Assembly: GCA_035701265.1 (NCBI GenBank)
Contig: DASSNU010000008.1
Coordinates: 1 to 64,000 of the forward strand
DNA length: 64,000 nt
DNA from: DASSNU01 sp035701265
GTDB lineage: Bacteria; Gemmatimonadota; Gemmatimonadetes; Gemmatimonadales; Gemmatimonadaceae
Direction of reading: 5' to 3'
In this document: one piece after another, positions 51,636 through 60,201 of the stretch
How positions within the stretch are numbered: position 1 is the first letter of the stretch
Layout: the number at the start of each line of letters is the position of its first letter
Notes under the pieces: generated by a model
What the model was told of the DNA's origin: nothing
The model's input: the letters and a program-made list of their open reading frames with translations, nothing else
The model's database searches: none
Program-made: the position numbers and the translations under genes

Positions 51636-53801
51636 GTGAGTGAACGTCCCGTCCCTCCGATCGTGAACACGATGGCGCCCTCCGCCCAGCAGCGCGACGA
51701 CGACCGCACGGCGTTGCTCTCGCGCGTGGCCGCGGCAACACGGGAGGCGTCGCGCACGCCCCGTCCCCGCCACGGCATGCGGGTGGCCATCGCCGCCACG
51801 CTCATCGCCGCCGTGCTCGCCTTCGCGCTGCGTGATGCGCTCGGGACCAACGTGGCGTCGCTCTTCCTCGCTGCGGTGGTCGTCTCCGCGTGGTTCGGCG
51901 AGCGCGCCGGCGGACTCCTCGCCACGGTGGCACTCGGTGCAGCGTTCGTGGTCTTTCTGCTCACCACGCCCGGCGTGCCGGGGGCCGGGCACGTGGATGT
52001 GCTGCGGCTGGTCATGTACGTCCTGGCCGCGCTGCTCATCACCTGGGGGTGTACGTCCCTGCGCGTCGCGCAGCGGCGCGCGCAGGACCACGCGGACGAA
52101 CTGGCGCTCCTCTCGCAGCAGTTGGCCGACCAGAGCGTGGAGCTGGAGGAGCAGATCGAGCAGGCGCAGACCCTGGCCAGCGAGCTGGAGCAGGCCAACC
52201 GCGAGATGGAAGAGTTGACGCAGCGCACCGACCACGTGCGGTCCGGCGCGATGGCGGCCGTGCGCGAACGTGAGCACGCGCTCGCCCTGCTCGATGCGTT
52301 GCTGGCGAGCGCGCCGATGGGTTTCGCTCTGCACAACCGCGATCTGCGCTACCTGCGGATCAATCGCGTGCTCGCCGAGATCAACGGCGTGCCCATTGCC
52401 GACCACATCGGCCACACGATGCGCGACGTGGTCCCGACCATCGCGCCGATCGTCGAGCCCGTGCTGGAGCGCGTGCTCGCCACTGGCGAGCCGATCGTCG
52501 ACATGGAGCTGACGGGATCCACCGCCGCATCATCGGAGCAGCGGTACTGGCTGGCCAGCTACTTCCCCGTCCGGAGCGCGGCGAACGAGACGATCGGCGT
52601 CGGTGCCATGGTGCTCGACGTCTCCGAGCACACGCGGCTCAAGGCGCAATTCCATCAGGCGCAGAAGATGGAAGCCGTGGGACGGCTGGCCGGCGGCGTG
52701 GCGCATGACTTCAACAACCTGCTCACCGCGATCATGTGCTACTGCGTGATGGCGGCGGACAAGCTCGGCGGCGGGGAGAGCTGCCGGTCCGAGCTGGAGG
52801 AGATCGCGAACGCGGCATCGCGCGCGGCAGGGCTCACCGGGCAGTTGCTGGCCTTCAGCCGGAAGCAGGTGATGCACCCGGTGGTGTTGGACGTGAATCT
52901 GCGCATACAGCAGCTCCACCGGATGCTCAGCCGGCTCATCGGTGCGGAGATCGAGCTCCAGTTGATTCCCGGCAACGTGGGACGCGTGTTCATCGATCCG
53001 GTCCAGCTCGATCAGGTGATTCTCAACCTGGCCGTGAATGCGTGCGACGCCATGCCGGATGGTGGACGCCTGACGATACAGACCGCGAATGGAGAGCTGA
53101 CGGCGGACACGGCGCACGGGCGCACGGGAGGCGAACCGGGCTCCTACGTCCTCATCGCCGTGCGCGACACCGGGATCGGGATGGATGAGGCCACGAAGTC
53201 CCGCCTCTTCGAGCCGTTCTTCACCACCAAGGAACCGGGGCGCGGCACCGGGCTCGGGCTGTCCACCGCGTACGGGATCGTGCGGCAGTCGGGTGGCGAC
53301 GTGGGAGTGCAGAGCGAGCCGGGGAAAGGGACCACGTTCACGGTCTACCTGCCGCGCGTCGAAGGCGAGGCGAGCGAGCCTCCCGCGCCCCCCACCGCAC
53401 TTCCGCCACGCCGCACGGGGACGGTGCTCGTGGCCGAGGACGACGACATCGTCCGCGTGCTCGCACGCCGCATTCTCGAGCGCGCCGGCTACCACGTGGT
53501 GGATGCGGCGCGCGGTGACGAAGCGCTCGAGCGCGCTCGCGCCGTCGCGCCGGGGCTGCTCCTCCTGCTCACCGACGTCGTGCTGCCGGGGATGGCGGGA
53601 CGCGAGCTTGCCGAGCACGTGCTCGCGCTGCACCCGCACTGCCGCGTGCTCTTCATGTCCGGCTACACCGACGATGACGTCCTGCGCCGCGGCGATCTTC
53701 CCGCCAACACGCGCTTCGTTCAGAAGCCGTTCACGCCGTCCGCCCTGCTGAGCAGCATCGCCCACGCGCTGGAGGATGCGAGCGCGCCGGGCGGCCACTA
53801 G
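51636..53801 (+). CDS. Hybrid sensor histidine kinase with PAS and receiver domain
   Basis: A 721-aa protein. Three or four N-terminal membrane segments (about residues 48-140) precede a coiled coil (about 150-205, 'LADQSVELEEQIEQAQTLASELEQANREMEELT'). A PAS domain follows with 'MGFALHNRDLRYLRINRVLAEING'. The kinase core has His357 in 'RLAGGVAHDFNNLLTAI', 'NLAVNACDAMPDGG', 'DTGIGMDEATKSRLFEPFFTTKEPGRGTGLGLSTAYGIV' and a C-terminal receiver with Asp647 ('LLLLTDVVLPG'). There is no DNA-binding output domain, so signal goes to another protein. Start GTG 51636 is uncertain; ATG 51672 is possible. Neither has a good ribosome site. Confidence 0.88.
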   Translation: MSERPVPPIVNTMAPSAQQRDDDRTALLSRVAAATREASRTPRPRHGMRVAIAATLIAAVLAFALRDALGTNVASLFLAAVVVSAWFGERAGGLLATVALGAAFVVFLLTTPGVPGAGHVDVLRLVMYVLAALLITWGCTSLRVAQRRAQDHADELALLSQQLADQSVELEEQIEQAQTLASELEQANREMEELTQRTDHVRSGAMAAVREREHALALLDALLASAPMGFALHNRDLRYLRINRVLAEINGVPIADHIGHTMRDVVPTIAPIVEPVLERVLATGEPIVDMELTGSTAASSEQRYWLASYFPVRSAANETIGVGAMVLDVSEHTRLKAQFHQAQKMEAVGRLAGGVAHDFNNLLTAIMCYCVMAADKLGGGESCRSELEEIANAASRAAGLTGQLLAFSRKQVMHPVVLDVNLRIQQLHRMLSRLIGAEIELQLIPGNVGRVFIDPVQLDQVILNLAVNACDAMPDGGRLTIQTANGELTADTAHGRTGGEPGSYVLIAVRDTGIGMDEATKSRLFEPFFTTKEPGRGTGLGLSTAYGIVRQSGGDVGVQSEPGKGTTFTVYLPRVEGEASEPPAPPTALPPRRTGTVLVAEDDDIVRVLARRILERAGYHVVDAARGDEALERARAVAPGLLLLLTDVVLPGMAGRELAEHVLALHPHCRVLFMSGYTDDDVLRRGDLPANTRFVQKPFTPSALLSSIAHALEDASAPGGH

Positions 53802-53810
53802 ATTGGAGAC

Positions 53811-54980
53811 ATGCCTCAGCCCGTGTATCTGGACCACGCCGCCACGACGCCGGTGCACGCAGACGTGGTGGCCGCCATGGAGCCGTTCTTCGGCCCGCGC
53901 TTCGGGAACCCCTCCAGCACGCACCGATGGGGGCGCGAGGCGCGCGTGGCGCTGGACGAGGCGCGCGAGCGACTGGCCGCATGCCTCGGCGCGCACCCCG
54001 ATGAGATCTGCTTCACCTCCGGCGGTACCGAGGGTGACAACTTCGCCGTTCTGGGCGCCTGGCGCGCCACGCGTGCGACCGCGCCGCGCCGGCGTGCGGT
54101 CGTCACCTCCGTCATCGAGCACAAGGCCGTGCTCGGCGCCGTGCACCAGGCGGCGCACGAGGGCGCGGAGGAGCGGCTCCTCCCCGTCACTCCGGACGGG
54201 GTGATCGACATGGACGCTGCGGCCGCGGCACTCACCGATGACGTGGCCGTCTGCTCGGTGATGTGGGTGAACAACGAGGTCGGCACCCTGCAGCCGGTGG
54301 AGTCGATCGTCGAGATGGCGCGTGCGCACGGCATTCTCGTGCACACAGATGCGGTGCAGGCGTTCGGCAAGGCGGAGATCGACGTCCGGCGGCTGGCGGT
54401 GGATGTGCTCACCATCTCGGGTCACAAGATCGGCGCGCCAAAGGGAATCGGCGCGCTCTTCCTCCGCCGCGACGCGACGGTCGAGCCGCTGCTGCACGGA
54501 GGCGGGCAGAATCGCGGGCGGCGCCCCGGCACCGAGAACGTCCCGTTCGCCGTGGGGCTCGCGCGTGCCGCCGAGTTGACCGTGCAGGAGCGCGAGCGCG
54601 AGACCGCGCGGCTGCGCGCGTTGCGCGATGTGCTGGAGCGCACGCTGCTGGAGCGCATTCCCGATGCCGTGGTGCACGGGCGGAACGCGCCCCGCGCGCC
54701 GCACATCCTCAACCTCTCCGTCCCCGGCACGGACAGCGAGTCGCTCCTCATGGCGCTCGATCTCGCGGGGGTCGCCTGTTCCTCCGGCTCGGCGTGCCAG
54801 AGCGGGAGCGTGGATCCGTCGCACGTGTTGAGCGCCATGGGCGTGCCGCGCGAGCTGGCGACGGCGGCCATTCGCATGAGCCTCGGCGTCCTCACCACCG
54901 AGGCGTGCGTGCAGCGCGTGGGCGAGCTCTTCCCCGCGCTCGTCGCCAAGGCGCGCCGGCTCTCCGGCGCGACCGGGTAA
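53811..54980 (+). CDS. Cysteine desulfurase (IscS/NifS family)
   Basis: A 389-aa PLP enzyme. The PLP lysine is Lys206 ('TISGHKIGAPKGIGALF') and the persulfide cysteine is Cys329 in 'CSSGSACQSGS', the IscS-type position. GGAG is 3 nt before ATG 53811. mnmA starts 13 nt downstream, as in the yrvO-mnmA pair of Bacillus, so its main client is probably MnmA for tRNA 2-thiouridine. No iscU or other Fe-S assembly genes are near. Confidence 0.93.
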   Translation: MPQPVYLDHAATTPVHADVVAAMEPFFGPRFGNPSSTHRWGREARVALDEARERLAACLGAHPDEICFTSGGTEGDNFAVLGAWRATRATAPRRRAVVTSVIEHKAVLGAVHQAAHEGAEERLLPVTPDGVIDMDAAAAALTDDVAVCSVMWVNNEVGTLQPVESIVEMARAHGILVHTDAVQAFGKAEIDVRRLAVDVLTISGHKIGAPKGIGALFLRRDATVEPLLHGGGQNRGRRPGTENVPFAVGLARAAELTVQERERETARLRALRDVLERTLLERIPDAVVHGRNAPRAPHILNLSVPGTDSESLLMALDLAGVACSSGSACQSGSVDPSHVLSAMGVPRELATAAIRMSLGVLTTEACVQRVGELFPALVAKARRLSGATG

Positions 54981-54993
54981 TCGGAGGGGCATC

Positions 54994-56106
54994 ATGACGC
55001 GACGCGCCGAGCGCGTGGTGGTCGCGATGAGCGGCGGCGTGGATTCGTCGGTGGCCGCGGCCGAGCTGGCGGCCCGCGGCTACGACGTGGTGGGCGTCAC
55101 CATGAAGCTCTTCTGCTACGGCGACACCGTGCCGGACCGGCCCTGCTGCTCGCTCGATGCGATCGACGACGCGCGCCGCGTGTGCCAGTGGCTGGGCGTG
55201 CCGCACTACGTGCTCAACCTGGAGCAGCCGTTCGGCCACGACGTGGTGCAGGACTTCGTGCACGAATACGCGCGTGGCAGGACGCCCATTCCCTGCGTCC
55301 GCTGCAATACGTTCACCAAGTTCCGCGATCTGGTGCGCAAGGCCGATGCGATCGATGCGCGGTGGATCGCCACCGGCCACTACGCGCGCATGGTCGATGG
55401 CGCGCTGCACCGCGCGCGCGATCCGCGCAAGGATCAGAGCTATTTCCTGTGGGGGATCCAGCGCGACGTGCTGCCGCGGCTCCTCTTCCCCGTGGGGACG
55501 CTCACCAAGGCCGAGACGCGCCGCCGCGCGCACGAGATCGGTCTGGAGGTGGTGGCCGAGAAGCGCGAGAGCCAGGACATCTGTTTCGTCCCCGGCGGCG
55601 ATCACGTCGCGGTGCTCGAGCGCCATCTCGATGCGGACGCCCCCGCCCTCTCGCCTGGCCCGATCGTCGACACCGGCGGCCGCGTGGTGGGCGAGCATCG
55701 CGGTTTCGCGCGCTACACGGTGGGACAGCGGCGCGGTCTGCCCGGCGGGTTCTCGCACCCGATGTACGTGGTAGCCATTCGCCCCGCCGAGCGCACCGTG
55801 GTCATTGGCACGCGCGATGAGCTGCTCGGCCGTGGAGTGATCGCCGGCGAAGCGAACTGGCACACGCCGTCGCCTCCCGCGCCGGGCACGATCGTACACG
55901 CGCAGGTGCGGCATCGCTCGCGCGCCGCACGCGCAGAGGTGCTGCGGGCGAGCGCGCACGAGGTGGAGCTCGCGCTCGACGAGCCGCTCGCGGCGATCAC
56001 GCCCGGGCAGTCGCTCGTCATGTACGAGTCCGACCGCGTGATCGGCGGCGCGGTGATCGATGCCGCGCTCGGCACGCGCCGCCGTCTCCCCGTGCAGGCC
56101 GCGTAG
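54994..56106 (+). CDS. mnmA: tRNA-specific 2-thiouridylase
   Basis: A 370-aa enzyme that thiolates U34 of tRNA for Lys, Glu and Gln. It has PP-loop SGGVDSS (13-19), catalytic cysteines Cys101 ('PIPCVRCN') and Cys197 ('SQDICFVPGGD'), and the tRNA-binding segments 'ATGHYARMVDGALHRARDPRKDQSYFLWGI' and 'GQRRGLPGGFSHPMYVV'. GGAGGGG precedes ATG 54994. It is co-transcribed with the cysteine desulfurase that would feed it sulfur. Confidence 0.95.
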   Translation: MTRRAERVVVAMSGGVDSSVAAAELAARGYDVVGVTMKLFCYGDTVPDRPCCSLDAIDDARRVCQWLGVPHYVLNLEQPFGHDVVQDFVHEYARGRTPIPCVRCNTFTKFRDLVRKADAIDARWIATGHYARMVDGALHRARDPRKDQSYFLWGIQRDVLPRLLFPVGTLTKAETRRRAHEIGLEVVAEKRESQDICFVPGGDHVAVLERHLDADAPALSPGPIVDTGGRVVGEHRGFARYTVGQRRGLPGGFSHPMYVVAIRPAERTVVIGTRDELLGRGVIAGEANWHTPSPPAPGTIVHAQVRHRSRAARAEVLRASAHEVELALDEPLAAITPGQSLVMYESDRVIGGAVIDAALGTRRRLPVQAA

Positions 56107-56289
56107 GGCGACCGTTTCCGGCAGCGCCCACGGCGTTGCCCCCCTCCACGCGCACCCGGCGTGTGCGGCCCGTCACGCCGTGATGCCGCTCACGTTGCCT
56201 CGCCCATCGGGATGCCGTCTCTATCGACGGGAGCGCGCCTCGCCTGCGACGGGGGCACGCCCTGCCAACTCCCGGACCGAGAGGCGATC

Positions 56290-56679
56290 ATGCCCAATCC
56301 CATCCGTCTACTCCTAGTTCCGATCATCGCCGGCGCTGCGCTGTGTGTCGCAAGCGCGCGACCGCTCGCCGCGCAGGGAAACTCGCATCACGGCGCGGAG
56401 GCGCACGCGGTGCCGCCTGGGCACGCCAAGAAGGTGGTGACCGTGGATCAGGCCGTGGTGGTCACGCGCGAAGTGCTCGTGAAGCACGGCTACGAGGTGG
56501 TGCGCGTGGAGGAGAAGAAGGGGGTCAAGATCGTCTACTACCGTCGCGGCAACATGGGGAACGGCCGCGGCAAGGGTCCGGTGGAGCGGATGGTCATCCG
56601 TCCATCCACTGAAACGGTGCTCTTCGAGGATGCGCCGCCCAAGGTGCTCGTGGACGTGCGCGTGCGTCTCTCGCTCTGA
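56290..56679 (+). CDS. Small secreted protein (129 aa), unknown
   Basis: ATG 56290 follows GAGAGGCGATC. Signal peptide 'LLLVPIIAGAALCVASARPLAA|QGNSHH'. The mature part has 'KKVVTVDQAVVVTREVLVKHGYEVVRVEEKKGVKIVYYRRGNMGNGRGKGP', a helix-strand pattern like small PepSY- or stress-type periplasmic proteins, but no match is certain. A terminator-like hairpin lies 134 bp downstream. Confidence 0.7.
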   Translation: MPNPIRLLLVPIIAGAALCVASARPLAAQGNSHHGAEAHAVPPGHAKKVVTVDQAVVVTREVLVKHGYEVVRVEEKKGVKIVYYRRGNMGNGRGKGPVERMVIRPSTETVLFEDAPPKVLVDVRVRLSL

Positions 56680-56753
56680 CACGCGACCTGACGCGTACAC
56701 TGACACGCTCTATCGCTCGCACTCACCCAGGACCTGGCGCTGGGCCCACCCGC

Positions 56754-56801
56754 GCTCGCCTCCAGCGCCGCTCGCCTGCAGCGCCGCTCGCCTGCAGCGC
56801 C
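56754..56801. repeat. Three 16-bp tandem repeats
   Basis: GCTCGCCTCCAGCGCC (56754-56769), then GCTCGCCTGCAGCGCC twice (56770-56785, 56786-56801). They lie just before the hairpin and tRNA-Asn. CTGCAG makes each later copy a PstI-like palindrome. Confidence 0.75.
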
Positions 56802-56813
56802 TCGATTGGAAAC

Positions 56814-56851
56814 CACCGCCCACCGGTTATCATTCGGTGGGCGGTGTGTTT
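56814..56851 (+). terminator. Rho-independent terminator abutting tRNA-Asn
   Basis: A 12-bp perfect stem, CACCGCCCACCG (56814-56825) and CGGTGGGCGGTG (56835-56846), 9-nt loop, followed by TGTTT running into the first tRNA base. It should stop transcripts of the 56290 gene, but it would also lie in the leader of any tRNA transcript starting upstream of it. Confidence 0.7.
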
Positions 56852-56924
56852 TGGGGTGTAGGTCAACTGGCAGACCGCCCGGCTGTTAACCGGGAAGTTG
56901 CAGGTTCGAATCCTGCCGCCCCAG
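56852..56924 (+). tRNA. tRNA-Asn (anticodon GTT)
   Basis: A 73-nt cloverleaf. Acceptor stem TGGGGTG/CGCCCCA (one T-G pair), D arm GGTC/GACC, anticodon stem CCCGG/CCGGG with loop CTGTTAA, T arm GCAGG-TTCGAAT-CCTGC, discriminator G. CCA is not encoded; AGC follows. Confidence 0.96.
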
Positions 56925-57053
56925 CTCGCCCGCCTCGTGGTCTCTCCTCCGCTCCGCACGCACCGGCCACGGCAATTGCCACGGCATTTGCCACTTCCCG
57001 CGCCGGACTCCAAGTTGCAGAAGGATGTGCGGACCCCTCACGGAGGAAGAGCA

Positions 57054-57722
57054 ATGATCCGAGCACTGGCGGCCGTGGCGGCGGGCGTGATGCTGGTATC
57101 CCCCCTCGCGGTGCAGGCACAGGCAGCCCCGACCACTCGGCTCGCCGACGTCATGTCGGCTGCGGAGCAGCATGCGGCGGGACTGGACAACCTCAGCCCG
57201 GCGCAGCGCGCCGCGCTCGACGCATGGCTCACGCGCTACACGGCCACGGTGGCCGCGGGGGCGAGCTATGCGGCCACCGCGGAACGTGCTCCGGCCGCGT
57301 CGGCCGCGCGGAGCTTCCCCGCCGCATCGCCCGGCATGGCGAGCGGGTTCCAGGGGGACACGCTCCGTCCCGCGAGTGGTACGGCGCACCGCCACCTCGA
57401 GTTCGGGAACCGTCCCCCGCGCGCGATCGGGAATGGCGCGCGCATCCTGCGCGCGGCCGAGGGGTCGTCGTTCATCCTGCTGGCCGACGGCACGATGTGG
57501 GAGATCTTCCCGGAGGACCGCCCCGGCGCGGTGATGTGGCAGGCCGGGGACTTCGTGCAGGTGCGCCAGGCTCCGATCCGGCGTGGGAGAGACTTCGAGT
57601 ATCTGCTGGTGAACGGCGCGCAGCGCGGCCGTGCCAGTGCGCGCTTTGCCGGGTGGGTGCGTGCCGGGCGCGACAGCCAGGGAAACGGCCAGAGCTCCAC
57701 GGAGCCTGAGGGGAACCGCTAG
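57054..57722 (+). CDS. Secreted protein, unknown function (222 aa)
   Basis: GGAGGAAG precedes ATG 57054. Signal peptide 'AAVAAGVMLVSPLAVQA|QAAP'. After an Ala-rich region there is a compact beta-rich domain 'ARILRAAEGSSFILLADGTMWEIFPEDRPGAVMWQAGDFVQVRQAP', which looks like an SH3-like or small beta-barrel fold. Family not recognised. A strong hairpin terminator follows. Confidence 0.75.
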   Translation: MIRALAAVAAGVMLVSPLAVQAQAAPTTRLADVMSAAEQHAAGLDNLSPAQRAALDAWLTRYTATVAAGASYAATAERAPAASAARSFPAASPGMASGFQGDTLRPASGTAHRHLEFGNRPPRAIGNGARILRAAEGSSFILLADGTMWEIFPEDRPGAVMWQAGDFVQVRQAPIRRGRDFEYLLVNGAQRGRASARFAGWVRAGRDSQGNGQSSTEPEGNR

Positions 57723-57738
57723 GCATCGCACATCCGCG

Positions 57739-57772
57739 ACGACGGGCCGCCATCTCTCTGGCGGCCCGTCGT
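57739..57772. terminator. Hairpin terminator between convergent genes
   Basis: A 13-bp perfect stem (57739-57751 with 57760-57772, core GACGGGCCGCC/GGCGGCCCGTC) with loop ATCTCTCT. It lies between the stop of the 57054 gene and the stop of the convergent gene at 57799, so it probably serves both strands; only short T content follows. Confidence 0.65.
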
Positions 57773-57798
57773 GCGTTGGTAAGTGACTTGCCGGTCAG

Positions 57799-58026
57799 TT
57801 ACTTGCGCCGCGGCGGCGTGCGGTCCGACCCGCCGCCCGATGCGTTCTCCGCGTCGTCCTCATCGGGGAGCGTCTCGTACGTGCTCGACCCGCTCAGATT
57901 GCGATCCTCCGCGGTGTCGCCCACGAGCCCGCCTCCTTCGCGCCCCTCGCGCTGCAGCTCGCGGTCGAGCTCGCTGTCACGACCCCGGGAGCGCGCGCGT
58001 TCGTCTCGCCCGTGTTTCCTGGCCAT
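57799..58026 (-). CDS. Small charged protein (75 aa), unknown
   Basis: 'MARKHGRDERARSRGRDSEL' start with GGAGGAG 7 nt upstream of ATG 58026. Arg/Glu/Asp-rich, no hydrophobic core, probably disordered ('DTAEDRNLSGSSTYETLPDEDD'). The strong ribosome site and convergent terminator argue that it is expressed. Confidence 0.6.
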   Translation of the reverse strand: MARKHGRDERARSRGRDSELDRELQREGREGGGLVGDTAEDRNLSGSSTYETLPDEDDAENASGGGSDRTPPRRK

Positions 58027-58243
58027 CCTGACTCCTCCGTTGAGGAATGGACTGCACACCCAAGGCAGGGCGTGTGCCGCGTGCGCCCGGTCACGTCAGC
58101 CACGCTCCCCTTCCCCGCTCTGCGCAACGCGCACGGTTGGCCTGGACGCCTCACTGCGGCTCGCCTTGTGCAGTGGACCGCGCGTGCGGACGCGTCCACC
58201 GGCGAGCGGCGGCGGGCGACGCCCCGGCATCCGGAGGTGCGAC

Positions 58244-58630
58244 ATGCCCATTGACGATCCCGACTTCCTGACGAACCCGGCAAAGCAACTGCGCGCGGCA
58301 CAGGAGCTCGCCACACTGCGCACACGCATCGTGGACCTGCAGACCGAGCTCCTCACGCGGCGGCATGAGCGGCGCGCGCTGATCGAGCGGCTGGCGGAGC
58401 AGGACATGCGGACGCAGCGTGAGGAGCGCGGGCGGGTGAGCCGCACGGCGGCACACGACCACGCGCGCGCCAGCCAGGAGGTCCGAAACTTCGACAGCAA
58501 CCTGCGCTCGCTGACGGAGAAGATCCGCAGGCTGGCGATCGATGCCGAGCGGTACGACCTGAGCCTGCGCGTCGCCATCGCCGCGGGGCACGGCGCGCGC
58601 GTGGAAGACGAGGTCATCGCGCGCGGATAG
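58244..58630 (+). CDS. Coiled-coil protein (128 aa), unknown
   Basis: ATG 58244 follows GGAGG (58233-58237). After 'MPIDDPDFLTNPAKQLRAAQEL' nearly the whole chain is charged helix with heptad spacing ('LRTRIVDLQTELLTRRHERRALIERLAEQ', 'NFDSNLRSLTEKIRRLAIDAERYDL'), so it is probably a two-stranded coiled coil. No signal peptide. A terminator follows at 58675. Confidence 0.65.
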   Translation: MPIDDPDFLTNPAKQLRAAQELATLRTRIVDLQTELLTRRHERRALIERLAEQDMRTQREERGRVSRTAAHDHARASQEVRNFDSNLRSLTEKIRRLAIDAERYDLSLRVAIAAGHGARVEDEVIARG

Positions 58631-58674
58631 GCACGGCGTGCGTGGCGGGCGCGACGGCCCGCGATGCGATCTGC

Positions 58675-58718
58675 CAGGGGGGCCCGCGCCGCGAGCGCTT
58701 GCCCCCCTGTGTAGTTTT
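58675..58718 (+). terminator. Rho-independent terminator
   Basis: CAGGGGGGC (58675-58683) pairs with GCCCCCCTG (58701-58709) across a 17-nt loop, followed by TGTAGTTTT. It ends the coiled-coil gene transcript. Confidence 0.7.
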
Positions 58719-58750
58719 GGAGATCGGCAACTCGACACACAGGAGAGTCA

Positions 58751-58945
58751 ATGCGGTCACTGGTCTTCGTGTGGGCCCTCGGCGCCTCCCTGCTCACCTT
58801 TGGTGTGGCGGCGCGGCTCGGATGGCTGCGCTCCCGTCTCTGGCCGTCGGCGATCGCCATCCTCGGCATCGCGCTGGTGCTCCTCTCGATCTTCATGGGC
58901 TTCGTGCACCCGGTGCCGGACCCGGGCAGCATCATGTCGCTCTGA
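58751..58945 (+). CDS. Small membrane protein (64 aa), unknown
   Basis: ATG 58751 has AGGAGAG 4 nt upstream. Two hydrophobic segments ('LVFVWALGASLLTFGVAARLG' and 'WPSAIAILGIALVLLSIFMGF') with a short basic loop. It stands alone between two terminator-bounded units. Function unknown. Confidence 0.65.
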   Translation: MRSLVFVWALGASLLTFGVAARLGWLRSRLWPSAIAILGIALVLLSIFMGFVHPVPDPGSIMSL

Positions 58946-59056
58946 GCCGGAGGGGTGAGGGACGCGTGAGCGCCACGCGCGCTCGACGACCTCGCCCGCT
59001 CCACACGCTCACCTCTCGCCCGATCGCGGCGCGCCGCGTCGCACCGGCACGGGCTC

Positions 59057-60181
59057 CTAGTCCAGGCTGGCCCGTGTCCCCACTCCCGCCGCGTATGCGC
59101 GTGCGTACAGCGTGCGAGCGGCGGCCACGTCTTCCGCGCCCAGGCCGAGGGACTTGAAGAGCGTCACCTCCTGCGGCGACGTGCGAGCGGGCGCCGTGCC
59201 CTGCAGTACTTCCCCCAACTCGGCCGCGATGTGCGCCGCGGTGATCGCTCCTTCGGCGATCGGCGTGAGGATGTCCCCCGCCTCGTGGAGCGCGGACTCG
59301 CGGCTGTCCACGATCAGGCGGCTCATGGCGACGGCGGCGCTGTCCAGCTCGCGCGCCCTGGGGACGCTCGATCCCACCGCGTTGATGTGTGCCCCCGCGC
59401 TCACCCACGCTCCCTCGAGCACCGGCTCCGCCGACGCGGTGACGGTGCAGATGATGTCGGCATCGCGTACGGCGTCGCGCGGACGATCGACGACGTCGAT
59501 CGAGATCCCCTGCCGCACGCTCTCGCGCGCCGCGAACGCGCGCGCATGCGCCGGAGTGCGGCTCCACACGCGCACGCGCCGCACGCGCCGCACCGCACGC
59601 ATCGCCTCGAGATGCGTCACGGCCTGCACGCCGGCGCCGAGAAGCGCCAGGTCGCCCGCATCGTCGCGCGCCAGTACGCGCGTGGCCACGCCGGATACGG
59701 CGGCGGTGCGAATGGCGGTGACCGAGCGCGCATCCACGATCGCCAGGGGCGCTCCGTCGTGACCGTCGAACAACATCACTACACCCTGATGCGAGTCGCG
59801 CCCCGTGCCGTGATTCCCGGGGAAAATCCCCACCACCTTCACGCCGAGCGCATCACGAGAGGGCGGCTGCAGGCCCCCGGCGCCGTCAGTGTGGGCGTCC
59901 GGCGTGTGGCGGTGCGCGCCGGCGGCATCGCCTGAACCGTCGTTCCCGCGGGGCTCGGCGTCGGTAAGAAAGGCGGGCATGAGGCCGAGCAAGCCGCGGC
60001 CGTCGGGAATGCGCATCACGGGACGCAACGGCACCACGCCCTCTCCGCGCGCGAGCGCGCGCAACGCGTCTTCCATGACCGCCATGCAATCGGCCATCGG
60101 GAGAAGCCGCTCCACATCCGCGCGGCCAAGGATGAGCAGCGGCGGAAGATCAGCAGGAGTGGGATCGCGCATGGGAGACAT
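59057..60181 (-). CDS. Ornithine cyclodeaminase/mu-crystallin family protein
   Basis: A 374-aa NAD(P)-binding protein. 'LPPLLILGRADVERLLPMADCMAVMEDAL' is the N-terminal family start and 'LALLGAGVQAVTHLEAMRAV' the Rossmann loop (GAGVQA). 'ADIICTVTASAEPVLEGAWVSAGAHINAVGS' and 'HEAGDILTPIAEGAI' are conserved. An insertion of about 35 residues rich in Gly, Ala, His and Asp follows 'LMPAFLTDAEPRG', which is unusual. Members include ornithine cyclodeaminase, alanine dehydrogenase and ketimine reductase; the substrate is open. The start is uncertain (ATG 60181 or 60172, both without ribosome site). It starts 20 nt after the amidohydrolase, so they form an operon. Confidence 0.87.
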   Translation of the reverse strand: MSPMRDPTPADLPPLLILGRADVERLLPMADCMAVMEDALRALARGEGVVPLRPVMRIPDGRGLLGLMPAFLTDAEPRGNDGSGDAAGAHRHTPDAHTDGAGGLQPPSRDALGVKVVGIFPGNHGTGRDSHQGVVMLFDGHDGAPLAIVDARSVTAIRTAAVSGVATRVLARDDAGDLALLGAGVQAVTHLEAMRAVRRVRRVRVWSRTPAHARAFAARESVRQGISIDVVDRPRDAVRDADIICTVTASAEPVLEGAWVSAGAHINAVGSSVPRARELDSAAVAMSRLIVDSRESALHEAGDILTPIAEGAITAAHIAAELGEVLQGTAPARTSPQEVTLFKSLGLGAEDVAAARTLYARAYAAGVGTRASLD

Positions 60182-60201
60182 GTCGTCTGCGATGCGACCG
60201 G

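Noticed and set aside
52530..54995. 821-codon minus-strand frame opposite the hybrid kinase and cysteine desulfurase
   Set aside because: Runs across two real genes on the other strand; His/Arg-rich with no domain.
56754..56801. Possible CRISPR array
   Set aside because: Three adjacent 16-bp repeats without spacers and no cas genes; a simple tandem duplication.
56852..56924. tRNA-Asn as integration site of a mobile element
   Set aside because: No integrase, no second copy of the tRNA 3' end nearby and no change of coding style downstream.
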